Assembly (NCBI GenBank): GCA_900320845.1
Contig: ONTS01000002.1
Location: 1 to 64,000 of the forward strand
Direction of reading: 5' to 3'
DNA: 64,000 nt
From: an uncultured Prevotellaceae bacterium
GTDB lineage: Bacteria; Bacteroidota; Bacteroidia; Bacteroidales; Bacteroidaceae
Shown here: positions 18,266-26,505 of the stretch, in pieces
Numbering within the stretch: position 1 is the stretch's first letter
Layout: each line of letters starts with the position of its first letter
Made by a program: the position numbers and the translations under genes
The notes under the pieces: generated by a model
Told to the model about the DNA's origin: nothing
Seen by the model: only the letters and a program-made list of their open reading frames with translations
Databases searched by the model: none

Positions 18266-20398
18266 ATGATAAAAGCATATCTATATGGAACACCAAATGG
18301 TTTTGACCTTTATGGCGCCGATCAGGAGTTGCGCAACTACTTCTTAGGGTTCTACATCAGTTCGCGTAAGGGTAGCCGTCTGATGGTCGACAGACGACAG
18401 GACGGCAAGACCTTTTACAATTTTTTAAAGTACGAACTCATAGAGAGCATTGGGCGTCCAAACTCGTTTTTCGGCATGAGTGTAGTAATAGATGACGGTG
18501 TGTACACGCCCGAATTGAAGAAGTTTCAGCAATGGTGCGACTACATCTTCTCAGAAGTCGTTAAACGTGGTGAATTGTTTCACAGCACTCCCGAAGGAAA
18601 ACTGCAATATACCGCGCAACGTTTCAGCGATAAAAACGATGCCGCACAATTCATCATCCAGAATCTGCCGAAAATATTCTCCGAAGGCAACAAACTGACA
18701 CTCCAACGTTATGACAATTCATTCAGTTGGGAGAACATCGGTAAGGTAGTCGGTCTCAGCACTGCAGAAAATGATGAAACCATTCTCACTGCTTTCCGTA
18801 TGGTACCAAACATTGTACTTGACGGTAACATCAAGAAAGAAACCTTCCATGAGCTTAACCTTTCCGAACTTGATGAAGCCTTCACCAAGCTAAGCCGCAG
18901 CATCACGGAAGAAGTAGGCTTCAATCCCGACAGGGAAAAACTGCCCGTCTTGGAGAAACTATATAATAAAATGGTGCACCATGTGAAAGAAATCAACGAT
19001 TACAAACCACATGCTGCAACAGAAGAGCGCAAACAATGTAATGATCTTTACAACAGTTTTGCAAAAGCTGCTAACAATCTGGGTACGGCAATCAATACAT
19101 TACGAAAGCCTGCATCCGCCCCAAAGACACCACAACCTTCACTGCACACTTGCATCCGTTGTAAACAGGCTAAACCTGTTGCGCAGTTCAGCAAGACCAC
19201 GCCCACACTTTGCCTAGATTGTGAGCGAAAGACAAACGATCCACATGTGCAGCAGAAATATTGTAACGGCTGCAAAGCCAACAAGCCTATCACAGAGTTC
19301 TATCGCACCACCGACAAATACTGCAAGTCATGCACGGACAAAGGGTTGAACAACAACACTCGTCTATGCCGGAAGTGCAACCGTGTATTGTCACTCTCGC
19401 ACTTTAAAGGACAGAGCGAATACTGTGCAGAGTGTCTCGGACATGGCACAGGAGGCAGCGGAACCCCAAAGTGGATGAAGCTGATTCTGCCAGCCATCGC
19501 TGCTGCCGCTATCATTGTAGGAGCCATACTGCTTCTTAAGCCTAAATCATCAACAACTGATGACAATGTAACCATCACCCAACTGCTAGAACAACAAAAA
19601 TGGGACGAAGCTTATAAAGCGGCAGATTCAGATGAAGAGAAGTTGAAAGAGGTACGGGAAACAGTCAATAACCACCTGCGTTCTTTCCTGCTTGATGAAA
19701 ATCAATACTTTGGCGCTTCTGACCGATGGAAAAAATTTAAAGAAAATAATCCCAACGTTTGTGAAGACGAAGTGGTTTCAACTTGGAAAGATGTTGTTGG
19801 AAATTGGGCTGCTGTCATGCAATACATTAAGGGTGAGGGAGGCCAATATACCCAAAATGGATATCAACAAAAAGCCCAGGAAGCCTTACCCTCATTGATT
19901 GATAACTTACGAACTTTGGGACAAGACGTTTACGCCAATGAATTGAAAAACAGATATGAAGACGTTACTGGAAAGTCTGAAATACATATTATTCAAACAA
20001 TATTCAAATACACAGATATAAGGGGAGAGCTTCGGGAAATAAATAGTGGCACATATTTTAACATACTTAAAGGTACACCCATTGCGATACAATCGCAAGG
20101 AAAAATCAGAATAGAAGATGGAACAACCTCTCCACGACCTCTGCTTGAACAGGGTTCAGATCGCATGACATATACGCCCCAAAAAAAGATTGTTATAGTA
20201 TATAACAATGATAAGACGATCACTTTTGATCCGAAACCGGGGCAAACAGTACCAACAAAATTAAAATCAAGTACAACAGAACCGGGTAAAAAACAGACAA
20301 CAACAGAATCAACAATAATAAAGGATCAAGAACCGCCACAAAAATATGGAGGTCAAGTGACCGAGTCTAACTCTCAGAAAGATCAACAAAAACCATAA
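18266..20398 (+). CDS. Membrane protein with GTPN-type N-domain, three CxxC zinc ribbons, one TM and a large C-terminal domain
   Basis: A 710-aa protein. Residues 1-290 start with YLYGTPNGFDLY and share a domain with the 334-aa protein at 21592 (FGMSVVIDDG...GKLQYTAQ against IGFALVFNDG...GELQYIKT). Residues about 296-391 hold three tandem Cys4 ribbons of the form CxxC...F...CxxC (CIRCKQAKP, CNGCKANKP, CRKCNRVL). A single TM helix follows (about 406-425), then a helical region and a Lys/Thr/Gln-rich tail. The N-domain and ribbons should be cytoplasmic and the C-terminal 280 residues extracytoplasmic, which suggests signalling across the inner membrane together with the GTPase. Family not recognised. 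Confidence 0.75.
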   Translation: MIKAYLYGTPNGFDLYGADQELRNYFLGFYISSRKGSRLMVDRRQDGKTFYNFLKYELIESIGRPNSFFGMSVVIDDGVYTPELKKFQQWCDYIFSEVVKRGELFHSTPEGKLQYTAQRFSDKNDAAQFIIQNLPKIFSEGNKLTLQRYDNSFSWENIGKVVGLSTAENDETILTAFRMVPNIVLDGNIKKETFHELNLSELDEAFTKLSRSITEEVGFNPDREKLPVLEKLYNKMVHHVKEINDYKPHAATEERKQCNDLYNSFAKAANNLGTAINTLRKPASAPKTPQPSLHTCIRCKQAKPVAQFSKTTPTLCLDCERKTNDPHVQQKYCNGCKANKPITEFYRTTDKYCKSCTDKGLNNNTRLCRKCNRVLSLSHFKGQSEYCAECLGHGTGGSGTPKWMKLILPAIAAAAIIVGAILLLKPKSSTTDDNVTITQLLEQQKWDEAYKAADSDEEKLKEVRETVNNHLRSFLLDENQYFGASDRWKKFKENNPNVCEDEVVSTWKDVVGNWAAVMQYIKGEGGQYTQNGYQQKAQEALPSLIDNLRTLGQDVYANELKNRYEDVTGKSEIHIIQTIFKYTDIRGELREINSGTYFNILKGTPIAIQSQGKIRIEDGTTSPRPLLEQGSDRMTYTPQKKIVIVYNNDKTITFDPKPGQTVPTKLKSSTTEPGKKQTTTESTIIKDQEPPQKYGGQVTESNSQKDQQKP

Positions 20399-20410
20399 AA
20401 ATTGACCATC

Positions 20411-21058
20411 ATGAAAAAAATAATCTTATTACTGGCATTTTTTCCTTCTTGGTTATTTGCCACGCCAGAGTTTTCCATTCCTAGAAGTAATAATGTTCAT
20501 ATGATTATTCCTCAAGACTCACTTACGGGAAAACAACAACGTAAAATAAAAAAGATTGACGATCAAATAAAAAAACTTCTGGAAGAAAAGAAAGAAATTT
20601 TAGGAGACAAGTATCAATACGAAGATGACAAGATAAAATCTCTTAACGAAACAATAACAAGTCTTCAACAAGAGAATACTAATTATTCATCTAAAAATTC
20701 TGAGCTTACCAAAGAGAATGAACGCTTGAAAAATGAATTAAAACATGCGACAGAAGTTAATATGTCCATTGCCTATTCACAATCAGATAAACAAAGCGAG
20801 ATGTCTGCGAAACTTAAGGATTTAGATGATGAAATTTCTTTCCTGGAGAAACAAGAAACACGTTTAAAAAAATACCCCCCTCAAAAAATCAAAACGGAAA
20901 TATTAAAGCGACACGAAAAACACCTTATGAGATGGGTGGAGATAAATGATAGCATTAAAGAATTAAAAAAACATACGGAACAGACTGCAATTGAGCGCAA
21001 GACTCACGAAGAAATTGTACGACGTTTTAATGCTTTTTGCGCTAGATACGACTTATGA
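20411..21058 (+). CDS. Secreted coiled-coil protein
   Basis: A 215-aa protein with signal peptide (MKKIILLLAFFPSWLFA). Start 20411 (ATG) was preferred to the TTG at 20402. Residues about 45-200 are a nearly continuous heptad pattern rich in K, E, Q and L (KIKKIDDQIKKLLEEKKEI), so a long periplasmic coiled coil is expected. The stop overlaps the next start by four bases (ATGA), implying translational coupling with the retropepsin-like lipoprotein. Function unknown. Confidence 0.75.
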   Translation: MKKIILLLAFFPSWLFATPEFSIPRSNNVHMIIPQDSLTGKQQRKIKKIDDQIKKLLEEKKEILGDKYQYEDDKIKSLNETITSLQQENTNYSSKNSELTKENERLKNELKHATEVNMSIAYSQSDKQSEMSAKLKDLDDEISFLEKQETRLKKYPPQKIKTEILKRHEKHLMRWVEINDSIKELKKHTEQTAIERKTHEEIVRRFNAFCARYDL

Positions 21059-21588
21059 AACCATACACACTTTTTGCCATTCTCTGTATGTTTTTGTTCA
21101 TACAGAGTTGTCAGCAATCGAGGCAGCAGCAACCTACGCCACGCGATATTGAAATCGAAGAAACTGAAGACGAACTGGCTGACAAAGTCATTATTCCCTT
21201 CACTCGCACAAACGGCAATCTTGTCGAGGTCAGGGGTGAACTGAACGGTGTTCCACTCAACATGTGGTGGGACACAGGAGCCTCAATGACATGTATCTCG
21301 ATGCTCGAACTGCGCAAGATGGCTAAAGAAAACAAGATAGACAGCGACGATTTTATCGGATTCTCTCTGGCTCAACTGGCTGACGGATCGGTATCAATGA
21401 ACGCACGCTTCAACGTCCGTTCTATCGTACTTCCCGGTCGCGATGGCAAGCAGGTAGAAGTCAACGACATTCAAATTGCAGTGTCTGAAGAAGAAGACGC
21501 ACCTGTTTTGCTGGGAAGCGATGTCATTTCGCGCTTAGGGAAACACACTTTTGATGAATATGAAGGTGTTATCATCTTTGACGAATAA
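21055..21588 (+). CDS. Retropepsin-like aspartic protease lipoprotein
   Basis: A 177-aa protein with a lipoprotein signal (LFIQSC lipobox, Cys19) and a single clan AA domain: WWDTGASMTCIS carries the catalytic Asp-Thr-Gly (Asp73) and PVLLGSDVISRLG is the second conserved flap/Leu-Leu-Gly block. One Asp-Thr-Gly per chain implies a homodimer, as in retroviral-type proteases and bacterial TIGR02281-like proteins. It should face the periplasm, tethered by lipid. Coupling to a coiled-coil partner within a membrane GTPase operon suggests regulated proteolysis of a system component, but the substrate is unknown. Confidence 0.8.
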   Translation: MKPYTLFAILCMFLFIQSCQQSRQQQPTPRDIEIEETEDELADKVIIPFTRTNGNLVEVRGELNGVPLNMWWDTGASMTCISMLELRKMAKENKIDSDDFIGFSLAQLADGSVSMNARFNVRSIVLPGRDGKQVEVNDIQIAVSEEEDAPVLLGSDVISRLGKHTFDEYEGVIIFDE

Positions 21589-21591
21589 ACC

Positions 21592-22596
21592 ATGAACTAC
21601 AATTTCTATTTACTTGGAACACCGAACAGTGTGTATCGGCAATATCCTGATGACTACAGTGCAGAACTCTTCAAAACGTGGCAGTCGGAACTGAAGTCAG
21701 CACAGATGGTCATCCATCGTGACGGTGACATCATGCACTATGTGTATTCCGAACACATTAACCCCCGAGAGTACATTGGTTTCGCCCTTGTATTCAACGA
21801 CGGCTATTTGGCACATCCTCAACTGTTGGCGATGCATCTGCACACTCTGATACATGAAGAGTTGATACACGACGGCGAAATGATTGCCTATACCAATAGT
21901 GGTGAATTGCAATACATAAAAACGGCATTAAGCAAAACTCAACTGTTCTACCAACGGGTAAACACTCGCATCAGCAAAGAATTGGAAAGTGGCAGGATAG
22001 AATATCAGATAGAGAAACTACCCACCACATACAACGGCAGTAAAACCACAGGTTTCGCAGATGGGAACTCAAGCGAAGAAAGCATCATTGCCCTGACAGA
22101 GAAACATAACACAGTGCTGATAAATCTGTCAGGCACTTTGGTAGAGGGTTATGTGGAACGCACGATGAATGAGCTGCGTAAGACAAATCAACAACTTTCT
22201 GAAGATGTTAATACCCTTAAGGATGAAGTCATATTGTTGAATCGCAAGAAGAAACAGTTCAAATGGGTCATCACACTCTGTGTGCTGCTACTAGCAGCAA
22301 TGGGCTTTTTGCTGACTTTGAATCGCAACCTGAACGAAACCAAGTCATCACTTGACGATGCATACACAACCATTGACAAGCATGAGACTTCGTTGTCGAC
22401 ACAACAGAAACTGATTAAAAACATGAAGGATACGATAGAAAGTACCAGACAGGATTTGGATGTTGCCTACGATGATATCCGTTCATTACAACAACAAAAT
22501 CAGAATCTGCAAAACGAATTGTCGACATTACAACAACAATTTCGACAACTGCAAAAGGACAGGGACTATTATTATCAATACTGGTGGACACACTGA
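21592..22596 (+). CDS. Membrane protein with GTPN-type N-domain, one TM and C-terminal coiled coil
   Basis: A 334-aa protein starting 3 nt after the protease stop. Residues 1-150 (FYLLGTPNSVYR, IGFALVFNDGY, GELQYIKT) are homologous to the N-terminus of the 710-aa protein at 18266. A helical region follows, then a TM helix at about 223-242 and a coiled coil (about 245-330) very rich in Gln and Asn (LQQQNQNLQNELSTLQQQF). The N-domain should be cytoplasmic and the coiled coil periplasmic. Two proteins sharing a cytoplasmic domain but with different outer parts suggest alternative sensors feeding the same GTPase. Confidence 0.75.
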   Translation: MNYNFYLLGTPNSVYRQYPDDYSAELFKTWQSELKSAQMVIHRDGDIMHYVYSEHINPREYIGFALVFNDGYLAHPQLLAMHLHTLIHEELIHDGEMIAYTNSGELQYIKTALSKTQLFYQRVNTRISKELESGRIEYQIEKLPTTYNGSKTTGFADGNSSEESIIALTEKHNTVLINLSGTLVEGYVERTMNELRKTNQQLSEDVNTLKDEVILLNRKKKQFKWVITLCVLLLAAMGFLLTLNRNLNETKSSLDDAYTTIDKHETSLSTQQKLIKNMKDTIESTRQDLDVAYDDIRSLQQQNQNLQNELSTLQQQFRQLQKDRDYYYQYWWTH

Positions 22597-22631
22597 TTAC
22601 TTATAATCATAAACAAATAAAAATTTCAATT

Positions 22632-23000
22632 ATGGACAACAACATCATGCCGAAATTATCTTACATCATTTCTGCCGTACTGCTGGGTATTATGGGATTA
22701 TATTTTGCATACGTGGGTCTCATTGACAACACATCACATAGAAGCGATGTTACATTTGTAGGTATTTGTGGACTGTTTTGCTCAATATCAGCCATCGTTA
22801 TGGCTATCAACAGAAAGATTGGTGGCACGATGGGTATCGTTGCACTCATCCTATGGCTATTGTTCCGCATATACATCTATGTAGAAATATATAGGCACGT
22901 TCGATTGGACCTAATTATAGGTGAGTTTATCCCATTCTTCTGCCTGTGGATATTACTGATTTTTGGAGTATACTATCACAAAAGGGAAGAAAGTTGGTAG
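22632..23000 (+). CDS. Small membrane protein, probably four TM helices
   Basis: A 122-aa protein, mostly hydrophobic (YIISAVLLGIMGLYFAYV, VGICGLFCSISAIVMAI, MGIVALILWLLFRIYIYV, FIPFFCLWILLIFGVYY). The start at 22632 (MDNNIMPK) was chosen because the longer frame from 22584 would overlap the preceding gene and adds non-hydrophobic residues. It is the last gene of the tight operon beginning at 15613. Function unknown. Confidence 0.65.
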   Translation: MDNNIMPKLSYIISAVLLGIMGLYFAYVGLIDNTSHRSDVTFVGICGLFCSISAIVMAINRKIGGTMGIVALILWLLFRIYIYVEIYRHVRLDLIIGEFIPFFCLWILLIFGVYYHKREESW

Positions 23001-23020
23001 ATTGTTGGTATCATAAATAT

Positions 23021-23682
23021 ATGATATATAATAAAAATCCAGATATGAATAAAGCGTATAGGGATAAAAAAGAAGCAAGGGAAAACCTGATGCAATACGC
23101 AAATCTACATGGTGATGAACTTATAGAACGGATGGTAAACACAGAAAATCCAAACAGTCCTTGCAATTATGCTGGTGCGACGAAAGCACAGTATGCCGTT
23201 TTTGAGCTCCTATACGACATTCGTTACAAAAAACCTATTCGTTTTTCCTGGCTGACATGGGACGAAGCAGATAAACTTCCACATGTATCTTATAGTACAT
23301 CTTTGCTTATGGGTGGATTAAGTTCAACTGCTGAACAACAATATCCCTCTTTGCTGATAAAGATGCACAGGAAGCTGAAAGACGCATCGACTGGGACGAC
23401 TGCTCTACAGAAGAAGTCAAAGCTACACCAAAGTTTAGTGCGGCCAGTCTGAAGATGTACAACTTAGAAGCAACAATCCTTTCCAAAGGCAAAGTCGTCA
23501 AGATGACTGTCTACGATGCATTGTTCGCTAACTGCAAATGTCGCTATTTCGAATTTATTGATATAACATTAACAACATACAACCATGAACACTCCAACTC
23601 CACACCGATGCAGCAGGCATCACACTCTCCTCAACCGTCTTTTGGCATTAGCGCTCGTTGCTCTCGGACTGGCATCGTGTAA
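23021..23682 (+). pseudogene. Frameshifted gene of unknown function
   Basis: Two protein-like segments lie in different frames. Frame 2 from 23021 (or the ATG at 23045) runs MNKAYRDKKEARENLMQY ... LLMGGLSSTAEQQYP. Frame 1 then continues LFADKDAQEAERRIDWDD ... KMYNLEATILSKGKVVKM, through FANCKCRYFEFIDI. Adding one C to the CCC run at 23345-23347 would join them without a gap, so a single-base deletion is the likely cause. Frame 1 then runs into the start of the next lipoprotein gene, so its true end is uncertain. Alternatively it is a sequencing error. Confidence 0.6.
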
Positions 23683-23803
23683 GAGCAACGGAAAAAACGG
23701 AAACACAAACAAGTTGGAAAACGAGCTTGACACACTTATAGAAGATTCCGTCCTGTATGGGTGTGATCCAGACTATGAAGACTCTGTAGAGAACCAATTA
23801 TAA
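23585..23803 (+). CDS. Small lipoprotein with VLYGCD motif
   Basis: A 72-aa protein. Residues 14-32 form a lipoprotein signal ending LGLASC (lipobox), followed by a short acidic mature peptide ending VLYGCDPDYEDSVENQL. A decayed relative at 26263-26424 has the same signal core (LLNRLLALAL) and the same VLYGCD block, so this is a real small family. The mature lipoprotein would be about 40 residues. Function unknown; its start overlaps the decayed gene upstream. Confidence 0.65.
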   Translation: MNTPTPHRCSRHHTLLNRLLALALVALGLASCKSNGKNGNTNKLENELDTLIEDSVLYGCDPDYEDSVENQL

Positions 23804-23934
23804 ACAAGGATGGTAACAAGTATTCAACTAAACGACTATACAAGCTGGAATGAATCATGTACGAATTACTCCTGCTTTATAGGAAAGATAGATTTTAATT
23901 AACTCTAAACCAATACACTCACAAACTCTGCATT

Positions 23935-24435
23935 ATGAAAAAATCTTTAAAACTATTGTTTGCATCACTTTGTGTTTGCTTGTTTATTGTTTCATGCAAC
24001 AACAGTAACAATAAGGTCTTTGGTTTGCAATTCGGTGACAACCAGCAAGACGTGAAAGCCACACTCTTAAAACAAGGATTTCAAGAAGTTAGCTTAGTGG
24101 AATATATCCCACTAAATGGAAAGAGTATTTCATTTGGAGGACATTCTTGGGATAGACTGAATGTTTTTTATGATAATAATGGCCTATTAGATGGGATAAT
24201 TTTCGAAAAGGATTATGGTGATAAGGATTCCGCATTAAGTGATTACAAAGCAATATACGCTGATTTCAGTAAACAACATAATTTTTTTGTGGGTGATGAA
24301 TTTTCCGAATTTGAAAAGATAGCTGTTGCTACAGAAAAGGATCGCCTTATTTCAATAATTTGTCATGAAAAAGATGCCGATAAAAAAAAATTTGAAGTTA
24401 AGATCTTATACTCACCATACTTTGACGAAAAATAA
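23935..24435 (+). CDS. Lipoprotein of unknown function
   Basis: A 166-aa protein with a lipoprotein signal (LCVCLFIVSC, Cys21) and a mature domain that begins KVFGLQFGDNQQDVKATLLKQ. That opening resembles the 'G.s.eevk..L...G' pattern of small alpha/beta domains found in many Bacteroidetes lipoproteins. AT-rich like its neighbours. No catalytic motif; function unknown. It opens the accessory array of lipoproteins and secreted proteins. Confidence 0.75.
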   Translation: MKKSLKLLFASLCVCLFIVSCNNSNNKVFGLQFGDNQQDVKATLLKQGFQEVSLVEYIPLNGKSISFGGHSWDRLNVFYDNNGLLDGIIFEKDYGDKDSALSDYKAIYADFSKQHNFFVGDEFSEFEKIAVATEKDRLISIICHEKDADKKKFEVKILYSPYFDEK

Positions 24436-24463
24436 TCGTAAATAAAATAAGAAACTGACAATT

Positions 24464-24705
24464 ATGAAAAAACTCTTATTCACTCTATTACTTTCACGAA
24501 AGACGGCGAGGAGTACGAACTTCACCAGCGCTTCAGGAACGGGCGCGCCATCGTATCTCAGAACAGCTTATATGGTCTGATGGATACCAATGGCAATATT
24601 GTCGTGCCGTGCCAATACAAGGAGATAGAAGCCTTCAAAGACGGCGACACCACCACAGAAGCAACTACAACCGACGACAGAATTGTAACCATAAAGATTA
24701 AATAA
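24464..24705 (+). pseudogene. WG-repeat protein remnant joined out of frame to a signal-peptide start
   Basis: ATG at 24464 gives MKKLLFTLLLSRKT, a signal-like start that soon loses sense. From about 24490, in another frame, the reading TFTKDGEEYELHQRFRNGRA, then IVSQNSLYGLMDTNG and NIVVPCQYKEIEAF, is a clear WG-type repeat, ending with the stop at 24703. The two parts are out of frame, so this is the 3' end of a WG-repeat gene joined to another 5' end, or a gene with an internal deletion. Confidence 0.65.
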
Positions 24706-24725
24706 CACACTACCACGTATCAGTC

Positions 24726-25478
24726 ATGAAACAGAAAGTATGTATCCTACTTGCCACCTTGGTATTTACCCTCGTTGGCAGTACCCACGTATCCGCACAG
24801 GGGCAGGAGAAGGAATTCAACTTCAAGAAAGCTAAAAGCATTCTCAATGAGTTGAAAGTCAAAGGTGAAAAGATGGATAAAGCCACCGCCAAGAAACATC
24901 TGTTAGCTTTCTTGGATGAGGTTCGTCCTTATGTAGAGGAGGTAAAGACCGTATTGAATGGAAACGACACCGAAAGTATGTTAATGATTGCCAACTCAAC
25001 AACGTTTAGCAACTTTATTGCCTTGACGACGGAGATAAGTGAGCTGGAAGCCCTTCCCGTAATGAAGGACCTGGAAGATGATCCTGATATTAAGAAAGCA
25101 ATGGAAATGTTCGATTTAAGCCCTTCTCTCGAGGAAGAGGTTGAAGGAATGCAGTCATCGCTGCCTATGGTGATTGATGATGATCTTCAGATAACGAAAG
25201 TGGAGATTAAGGAGGGGTATCTGGTAATGACCATGGAATATGAGGAGAAAGAATTTCGTTTAGATGACAAGGACATCAAATTCATGTTGTCACTCCTCAA
25301 AGAGGGTATGACCAAGATGATGCTGGAAGAAGGCAATGACGACTTCAAGAAAATGATCAGCAAGTGTAAGGAAGAAGGCAAAGGCTTCCGCATCATCGTG
25401 GCAGGCAGCAAAAGCGGTGCCTCTGCTGTCATCGTTGACATCTCACCCGAAGAACTTGAGAAGGATGAGAGATTTTAA
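24726..25478 (+). CDS. Secreted protein, family B (C-terminal half shared with 31617-32033)
   Basis: A 250-aa protein with a type I signal peptide (MKQKVCILLATLVFTLVGS, cleavage near VSA|QG). The N-terminal half is helical and charged. Residues about 150-246 (LQITKVEIKEGYLVMTMEY, FRLDDKDIKFMLSLLKEG, GKGFRIIVAGSKSG, DISPEELEKDE) align along their length with the lipoprotein at 31617. The signal peptide itself resembles that of the unrelated protein at 32348 (MKQK...GST.VS.Q). Function unknown; exported, probably periplasmic. Confidence 0.75.
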   Translation: MKQKVCILLATLVFTLVGSTHVSAQGQEKEFNFKKAKSILNELKVKGEKMDKATAKKHLLAFLDEVRPYVEEVKTVLNGNDTESMLMIANSTTFSNFIALTTEISELEALPVMKDLEDDPDIKKAMEMFDLSPSLEEEVEGMQSSLPMVIDDDLQITKVEIKEGYLVMTMEYEEKEFRLDDKDIKFMLSLLKEGMTKMMLEEGNDDFKKMISKCKEEGKGFRIIVAGSKSGASAVIVDISPEELEKDERF

Positions 25479-25502
25479 ATGTTAACATTCAATTATAAAC
25501 AC

Positions 25503-26252
25503 ATGAAGTATCTTATATTTATTGCAGGCATATTATTGTTGTTGTCGTGTTCATCATCTAAGTTTAAGCAATTCACCATCAAAGGTGTGTCTTTTGACAT
25601 GGTGTACGTCGAAGGCGGCACGTTTATAATGGGGACTTTACCCAATGAAAAGAATGAATGGGAAATATATAGTCTTCCTCATCAGGTTACGTTGTCATCG
25701 TTCTATATTGGTAAGTATGAGGTTACGCAGGAGTTATGGCAAGCAGTGATGGGCAGCAATCCATCTATGTACAAAGGTGATTTGAAGTGTCCTGTGGAGA
25801 ATGTCAGTTGGGACGACTGTCAAAAGTTTATTCGCAAGTTGAATGCTTTGACCGGTGAGAACTTCCGTCTGCCAACTGAGGCCGAGTGGGAGTACGCTGC
25901 GCGTGGCGGTCAGAAGAGTCATGGTTATCTTTATAGCGGCAGCAATGACGTTAACAGTGTGGCCTGGTATTATGCTAACAGTGACACAACTACTCATCCT
26001 GTTGGTCAGAAGCAGCCTAATGAATTGGGCATATATGACATGACCGGTAACGTTTGGGAGTGGTGTCACGATTGGTTTGATAGTTACAGCAGCACTACAC
26101 AGACCAACCCCAAGGGGCCTGCCCATGGCAAAGCCCGCGTGGTCCGCGGCAGCTGCTGGTACGGCGACTTCATGGCCTGCCGTGCATCGCATCGCGGCTC
26201 CGGCTCGCCCCGCGTCCGCATCGAAAGCCTCGGGCTCCGTCTGGTTCTCTGA
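25503..26252 (+). CDS. SUMF1/FGE-type formylglycine-generating-enzyme-like lipoprotein
   Basis: A 249-aa protein with lipobox LLLLSC. The start at 25503 (MKYLIFIAG) gives the signal peptide; the frame from 25479 adds eight unrelated residues. The SUMF1 fold is clear from VEGGTFIMGT, FYIGKYEVTQELW, NVSWDDCQKFI, FRLPTEAEWEYAARGG, GLYDMTGNVWEW-like IYDMTGNVWEWCHDWF and VVRGSCWYGD, ending LGLRLVL. FGE enzymes convert Cys to formylglycine in sulfatases, but many bacterial SUMF1-domain proteins, especially exported lipoproteins, have other or no enzymatic roles. A decayed lipoprotein gene follows directly. Confidence 0.85.
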   Translation: MKYLIFIAGILLLLSCSSSKFKQFTIKGVSFDMVYVEGGTFIMGTLPNEKNEWEIYSLPHQVTLSSFYIGKYEVTQELWQAVMGSNPSMYKGDLKCPVENVSWDDCQKFIRKLNALTGENFRLPTEAEWEYAARGGQKSHGYLYSGSNDVNSVAWYYANSDTTTHPVGQKQPNELGIYDMTGNVWEWCHDWFDSYSSTTQTNPKGPAHGKARVVRGSCWYGDFMACRASHRGSGSPRVRIESLGLRLVL

Positions 26253-26262
26253 TTCTTATTCT

Positions 26263-26424
26263 CTGTTGAACCGCCTGCTGGCGCTCGCACTAATTATGCT
26301 TGGGGCTGGTTGCATGCAGCATTAACAGAAAAAGGCAGACGACGTAATAGAATCCTATGAGGAAGCTCCCGTACTCTACGGATGTGACTCCGACATGATT
26401 GAAGAAAAAGACACATGCATGTGA
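26263..26424 (+). pseudogene. Decayed copy of the VLYGCD lipoprotein
   Basis: In one frame the sequence reads LLNRLLALALIMLGAGCMQH, stop (26323-26325), then KKADDVIESYEEAPVLYGCD and SDMIEEKDTCM before a second stop at 26422. This matches the signal core and VLYGCD block of the lipoprotein at 23585-23803. It lacks a start codon of its own and has an in-frame TAA, so it is a relic. Confidence 0.7.
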
Positions 26425-26505
26425 TTCTTCGCAAAACTGTTATACATGAAATAACACACATAATGTAGAACCGATTGTACAATTAAATACAGAATAAAAC
26501 AACAA

